A program made the position numbers and the translations under genes. From NCBI GenBank assembly GCA_018398805.1, contig JAGFBZ010000169.1:62001-126000 (forward strand): DNA of 64,000 nucleotides, written 5' to 3'. Source of the DNA: Hirundichthys speculiger. Lineage: Eukaryota > Chordata > Actinopteri > Beloniformes > Exocoetidae. Under the pieces are notes generated by a model. That model worked only from the letters and a program-made list of their open reading frames with translations. It ran no database searches and was not told where the DNA came from. Below, in pieces: positions 59,040 through 64,000 of this stretch (positions are counted from its first letter, which is position 1; each line of letters opens with the position of its first letter).

Positions 59040-60783
59040 TCCATCCTCTCTGTCCTCCATCCTCTCTGTCCTCCATCCTCTCTCTGTCCTTTATCCTTTC
59101 TGTCCTCCATCCTATCTCTGTCCTCCATCCTCTCTCTGTCCTCCATCCTCTCTGTCCTCCATCCTCTCTCTGTCCTCCATCCTCTCTGTCTTCCATCCTC
59201 TCTCTGTCCTCCATCCTCTCTCTCCTCCATCCTCCCTCTGTCCTCTCTCCTTTTTCTGTCCTCCTTCCTCCCTCTGTCCTCCATCCTCCCTCTGTCCTCC
59301 ATCCTCCCTCTGTCCTCCATCCTCCCTCTGTCCTCCATCCTCTCTCTGTCCTCCATCCTCTCTCTGTCCTCCATCCTCCTCCTCCATCCTCCCTCCTCCC
59401 ATCCTCCCTCTGTCCTCCATCCTCTCTGTCCTCCCTCCTCCATCCTCTCTCTGTCCTCCATCCTCTCTCTGTCCTCCATCCTCTCTCTGTCCTCCATCCT
59501 CTCTCCTCTCTGTCCTCCCTCCTCTCTCTCTGTCCTCCATCCTCTCTCTCCTCGTCCTCCATCCTCTCTGTCCTCCATCCTCTCTCTGTCCTCCCTCCTC
59601 TCTCTGTCCTCCATCCTCTCTCTGTCCTCCATCCTCTCTCTGTCCTCCATCCTCTCTCTGTCCTCCATCCTCCTCTCTCTCTCTCTCCTCGTGTCCTCCA
59701 TCCTCTCTCTGTCCTCCATCCTCTCTGTCCTCCATCCTCTCTCTGTCCTCCATCCTCTCTCTGTCCTCCATCCTCTCTCGTCCTCCATCCTCTCTCTGTC
59801 CTCCATCCTCTCTCTGTCCTCCCTCCTCTCTCTGTCCTCCATCCTCTCTCTGTCCTCCATTCTCTCTGTCCTCCATCCTCTCTCTGTCCTCCATCCTCTC
59901 TCTGTCCTCCATCCTCTCTGTCCTCCATCCTCTCTCTGTCCTCCATCCTCTCTGTCCTCCATCCTCTCTGTCCTCCATCATCTCTCTGTCCCTCCTCCAT
60001 CCTCTCTGTCCTCCATCATCTCTCTGTCCTCCATCCTCTCTCTGTCCTCCATCCTCTCCCTGTCCTCCATCCTCTCTCTCTGTCCTCCATCCTCTCTGTC
60101 CTCCATCATCTCTCTGTCCCTCCATCCTCTCTGTCCTCCATCCTCCCTCTGTCCTCCATCCTCTCTCTGTCCTCCCTCCTCTCTCTGTCCTCCCTCATCT
60201 CTCTCTGTCTCCTCCTCTCTGTCCTCCATCCTCTCTGTCCTCCATCCTCTCTCCGTCCTCCATCCTCTCTCTCTGTCCTCCATCCTCTCTGTCCTCTCCT
60301 CTCTCTCTCTGTCCTCCATCCTCTCTGTCCTCCATCCTCTCTGTCCTCCATCATCTCTCTGTCCTCCATCCTCTCTGTCCTCCATCCTCTCTCTGTCCTC
60401 CATCCTCTCTCTCTGTCCTCCATCCTCTCTCTGTCCTCCATCCTCTCTGTCCTCCATCCTCTCTCTGTCCTCCATCCTCTCTGTCCTCCCATCCTCCCTC
60501 TGTCCTCCTCCTCTCTCTGTTCCTCCATCCTCTCTCTGTCCTCCATCCTCTCTGTCCTCATCTCTCTCTGTCTCCTCTCTCCTCCCTCTCTCTCTCTGTC
60601 CTCCATCCTCTCTCTGTCCTCCATTCTTTCTGTCCTCCATCCTTTCTCTGTCCTCCATCCTCTCTCTGTCCTCCATCCTCTCTCTGTCCTCCATCCTCTC
60701 TGTCCTCCATCATCTCTCTGTCCTCCATCCTCTCTGTCCTCCATCCTCTCTGTCCTCCATCCTCTCTGTCCTCCATCCTCCAT
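59040..60783. repeat. Pyrimidine-rich satellite, second array
   Basis: About 1.74 kb of TCCTCCATCCTCTCTG and TCCTCCATCCTCTCTCTG units, the same family as 44346-48262 and more regular. Frames up to 621 codons are artefacts. Confidence 0.97.
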
Positions 60784-60945
60784 GGCCGAGGGACCACTTC
60801 CAACCACTGACCTCCGTGTTAAAATGTCCAACTTTAAATTGAAAATTAACATATTTACACCTTGGTCTAAGCAACAGTTTTGATGTCCATAGTTAGATTT
60901 CACATCAATGACAACTGTAGAAGAAATTAAATGAAGCAACAAATG

Positions 60946-61523
60946 TTTTAGTTATTCATGGATTTTTCAGAAATATATAATATATTAAAAAAAAAAATTA
61001 AAAATCACGGAAACATCACAGAGAAGAAATGTTGTGAGTCAGCCTGGCCCCTTTAAGAAGGTGGCCTTATGGGTAATGTAGTGTGTGTGTCGTAGGACGG
61101 CAGAATGAAAACGGGGTTAGATGAAAAGTGTAGTGAGCATCAACAGCAGCCCAGCGTGTATAGATTTACATTCTCTGTTAACCGACAGGAGCCCAACAAT
61201 ACAACCTGTGTGATGTTACAAGTTCCTGCAGTGACACAATAAAGTTCCCGTTCCATGCAGAGAAAACCAGACATTTTGTTTTGTTGTTGTTAGCGTGTTA
61301 GCTGCTAATTACGAGTCAAAAATAGCACAATAGCAGCAGTTTGTTTACTACGGTTCAGAGACCAGAGGCTGTGAAGGAAACAGAAAGACCACAGTTGAGC
61401 CTTTGTCTTGTTTCACTACTTTTTTGGGGTTTTTAAACATATTTTAAACACATTATTGGGGCCCGGGGGGCTCCGGCTCCAGTTCGTGGGTCCCCATTAA
61501 CCGCGAAAAATAAGGGATCACTG
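60946..61523 (+). mobile_element. pogo/Tigger-like MITE, copy 2, left end lost
   Basis: Matches 30570-31221 (AGCCTGGCCCCTTTAAGAAG, GAAAACGGGGTTAGATGAAA, TGTGATGTTACAAGTTCC). Ends with the complement of CAGTGATCCCTTATTTTTCG followed by TA at 61524-61525. The left terminal repeat was not found. Confidence 0.75.
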
Positions 61524-62317
61524 TATAACTATGGGCGGGGTCTTTTGATTGATGGCCGGCACAACCAATGGCTGGCTGTCATCACTTTTTCTTTCACTTC
61601 TAAACTGAAGAAGACCTGACGGAGCTGAGTCATGTTTACTGGGAAGCTAAGATAGCTTGTTGGGCTGTTAGCGGCGACCAGGAGGCGTTCAGGGCCGAAG
61701 CCAAAGCCGCCTGATCTACACGCCGTTCCTCTTATGCAGCTCATGTTTCAGCTCAGCAGCAGCCGCCTGCAACGTGGCAGCTAACCTATGAGCGCTGCTG
61801 CAGGGAGGTTTGTGCAGGTAAATCTTGTTTTCTTTAAGGCCTCTTGATCCTCTGTGTTGGGGGGGGGGGGGGGTTCTAGTCAGACTCGGCTCTTTTCATG
61901 TGAAGCTCTGCCTTTTTGTTAAATCACAAAAAAAAGGGATGCAGTGTGAAAAGTTTGTTTTACATCTTTTTCTTATACCCATTTATTCATTTTTCTAATC
62001 TCTTTTCCATTACAGAGAACAGACTGCATTCATTGTTTGGGCTTTTTGCTTTCTTTCCCCCTTGATTTCCACTCTTCCCAGTAGCGAGTGGTTTTTCTCT
62101 CCAGGATGTGTGAGCTGATACGAACGGCGCCGTACGTGAAAGCACTGCAGATCAGTCGTCTACCTGTGATCGCAGCAACAACGTCAACGCCACCGAACTC
62201 GTGCAAACGCTCGCGTCTGAAGACTCGTCGGAGAGCCTTTAAAACCATCCTGTGTGTCGATCATGAATCCAAGAGTTCATGAATGGTGAGCAGTCGTTAC
62301 GGTCCATCAACAAAAAT
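61524..62317. other. Sequence with an unassigned reading frame
   Basis: A G run lies at 61860-61873. The remainder has no recognised repeats. Two overlapping frames lie at its right end, discussed separately. No known exon. Confidence 0.4.
62105..62281 (+). other. Unassigned short open frame with acceptor-like site
   Basis: A frame MCELIRTAPYVKALQISRLP continues to a TGA at 62279-62281 (58 codons), preceded by TTTTTCTCTCCAG, which resembles a splice acceptor. It does not match a family I know and a minus-strand frame overlaps it. It may be a chance frame, a piece of a noncoding RNA or the last exon of an unrecognised gene. Confidence 0.15.
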
Positions 62318-63554
62318 TAGGGCGGGGCAACGATTAAAATTTTTAATCGCGATTAATCGCATGATTTCCCTGATTAATCACGATTAATCGCATTGTATAC
62401 GGAAAATCAAATAATGAATTTAAAAGTAGTGTAAAGGTCACTTTTATTTAAATGTTCTGCTGCCATATGAACTAAATGCCATAACATTTGTTGTTCAAAC
62501 ACTTTTAACATCAGCACTTGTCAGTAACACATATTTAGTGTAAATCTCATCTTAAAAAATGTAAAATAAAATAAAGCTTATTGCCACTGCCAGGACATTA
62601 ATGTCATCCTGTTTTTTATAATGAAAAATAATAAAAATTACCAACAAAATCCTAATCAACATTACAACAGGTAATTTCTGAGGTAACAGCAGAAACTTTT
62701 AACGGGGAGTTCATCTTGTCAGTTGTTACAAATAACCTTGTTTCTGTTGAATCCTCCGTCTGGGAGAACTTTAAAATGAAAATGTCCACGTTAAAGTTCA
62801 GTAACTTTACCAATCCGTAATTATCTGTAATTACGTAATTACGTAATCTGTAATTATGCAAATTTCTCTTTGAGATGAATTAAGTATCTATCTATCTATC
62901 TTATCTGTGAATCATTTGTTTTTTTCCATTTTCAATTGTCAATCAAAAATTTAAAGAAATTAAACAGTGACTTTTTTTTTTCCATTTTAAAATCTTACAC
63001 AAAAAAACTAAACAAAATGCCTGTTTTTTTTATATTTTAATTTTAGCAAACAGGCCACGGGACTGAATTTGTTTTTAATATTTTATTGTCTGGTTTACGT
63101 GACCCAGAAATGTCTTTGTTTTATAATCAAGGAACAGACTTTCTGTTGTCATTACACATCTGAGCCACTAGATGGAGCCGCACTGCAGTAACCAGCTAGA
63201 GAACAGCAGGACAGTGAACACATGGAGCAGATCTGATGGAACATGGAGGAATGACCACAAACGTTTGGTTGCAGTTCAGAATTTATTTATTTTTCACACA
63301 GAATTGTTAATATTTCTACCTGAGTTGCTACCTGAACTGTAAAGTTCACTGATTTTTACCGTTCTCCATGTCTGTTTTAGTTTTGCTACACGTTTACCTG
63401 CCAGTTATCTTCCGGTTCCGCAGCAGCCAGTAACAGACTTTTCAAAACAAAAGCACGTGAGCAACATGCGTTAACGCGCGATAAAATAAATGTCGGCGTT
63501 AATAAATTAATGCGTTAATAACGCGTTAATAACGCGTTAACTTGCCCAGCCCCA
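62318..63554 (+). mobile_element. hAT MITE TAGGGCTGGGCAA, copy 3
   Basis: Starts TAGGGCGGGGCAACGATTAA and ends AACTTGCCCAGCCCCA. Flanks ACAAAAAT and ACAAAATT agree at seven of eight positions. Length 1237 bp. The middle is the longest of the three copies and has no transposase frame. Confidence 0.88.
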
Positions 63555-64000
63555 ACAAAATTTGAAAAAAGAGATCAAACGCTTTCCACTCGGAGTTAAT
63601 CACTAACTCACATAAACGTGATCCTGGCTTCGCTGAGGAGGTTCGGTCGGCGGTAGGAAGGGATGCGGGTCAGAGACCAGCTGAGTCTGGCTGGTGGAAA
63701 AACACCATCTCCGGTTTCTCGTTAGCATCTTCATGTTAGATTAGAATAAAACCTGCAGTTCTCTCTCTTCACTGTTCATTTCATGCCGTGGATTTTAAAC
63801 TTAGATATGACAGTTTATGTATTCACAGGATGGTGTTTTTATGCTTGTTTGTCTTTACTTGAAACTGCACAACATTTATGAATTAAATAATCCTGAGTTG
63901 ACCTGTAACTAACTGGCTTCGCTGCCAGCATGTCAATCAGGGCCAGTCTTTATTTATTTATCTGTTTGTTTTTGTTTTTTCTGTCTTTTCTAAACCAGTT
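63555..64000. other. Sequence with no recognised gene
   Basis: No repeat or exon recognised up to the window edge. Confidence 0.4.

Noticed and set aside
58949..60842. Frames of 621, 339 and 337 codons around 59-60.8 kb
   Set aside because: Same satellite as above; read as repetitive Pro/Ser/Leu on one strand and Arg/Glu/Asp/Gly on the other.

Overview
The window looks like nuclear DNA of a teleost fish, probably a percomorph. The evidence is two vertebrate genes with spliced exons, fish-type non-LTR retrotransposons, many hAT, Tc1 and other short DNA transposons, and long tandem arrays. Nothing bacterial, viral or CRISPR-like is present. The species cannot be named from the sequence.

Only four real host coding exons were found, and they belong to two genes running toward each other. 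On the plus strand are the last two coding exons of a beta-galactoside alpha-2,6-sialyltransferase, best matched to st6gal2 (716-891 and 13909-14156, poly(A) signal at 14250). On the minus strand are the last two coding exons of a TMT/encephalopsin-type opsin (21895-22128, with transmembrane helices 6-7 and the retinal-binding lysine, and 7403-7585, the cytoplasmic tail). The 3' ends interlock: the opsin's last exon lies inside the last sialyltransferase intron, and the last sialyltransferase exon lies inside the last opsin intron. No other opsin exon was found up to 64000, so the preceding opsin intron probably exceeds 41.8 kb.

The rest is repeats. Region by region: 1-13.9 kb is the st6gal2 intron, with a LINE 3' end, two hAT copies carrying a 53-bp minisatellite, and several MITEs. 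From 14.3 to 23.3 kb there are two telomere-like TTAGGG arrays, a 15-bp minisatellite, nested hAT MITEs and the opsin exon. From 23.6 to 29.5 kb lies one hAT transposon with its duplicated target site still visible; it was split by a LINE that was itself split by a MITE. From 29.9 to 35.9 kb are a hAT transposase remnant, a pogo/Tigger-like MITE and a nearly full-length but broken minus-strand LINE. From 36 to 40 kb are AT-rich degenerate repeats, a hAT and a MITE. From 40.4 to 48.5 kb is a truncated L2-like LINE whose 3' untranslated region has apparently expanded into a 3.3-kb array of 45-bp units and a 3.9-kb pyrimidine-rich array. From 49 to 64 kb come a third telomere-like array, a 20-bp minisatellite inside an inverted-repeat element, MITEs, a second copy of the pyrimidine-rich satellite (59.0-60.8 kb) and another hAT.

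Many long open frames in the tandem arrays, up to 859 codons, are artefacts of low-complexity DNA and are not annotated as genes. The most interesting signals are the interlocked sialyltransferase/opsin pair, the LINE with two giant internal arrays, and several datable transposon-in-transposon nests with recognisable target-site duplications.
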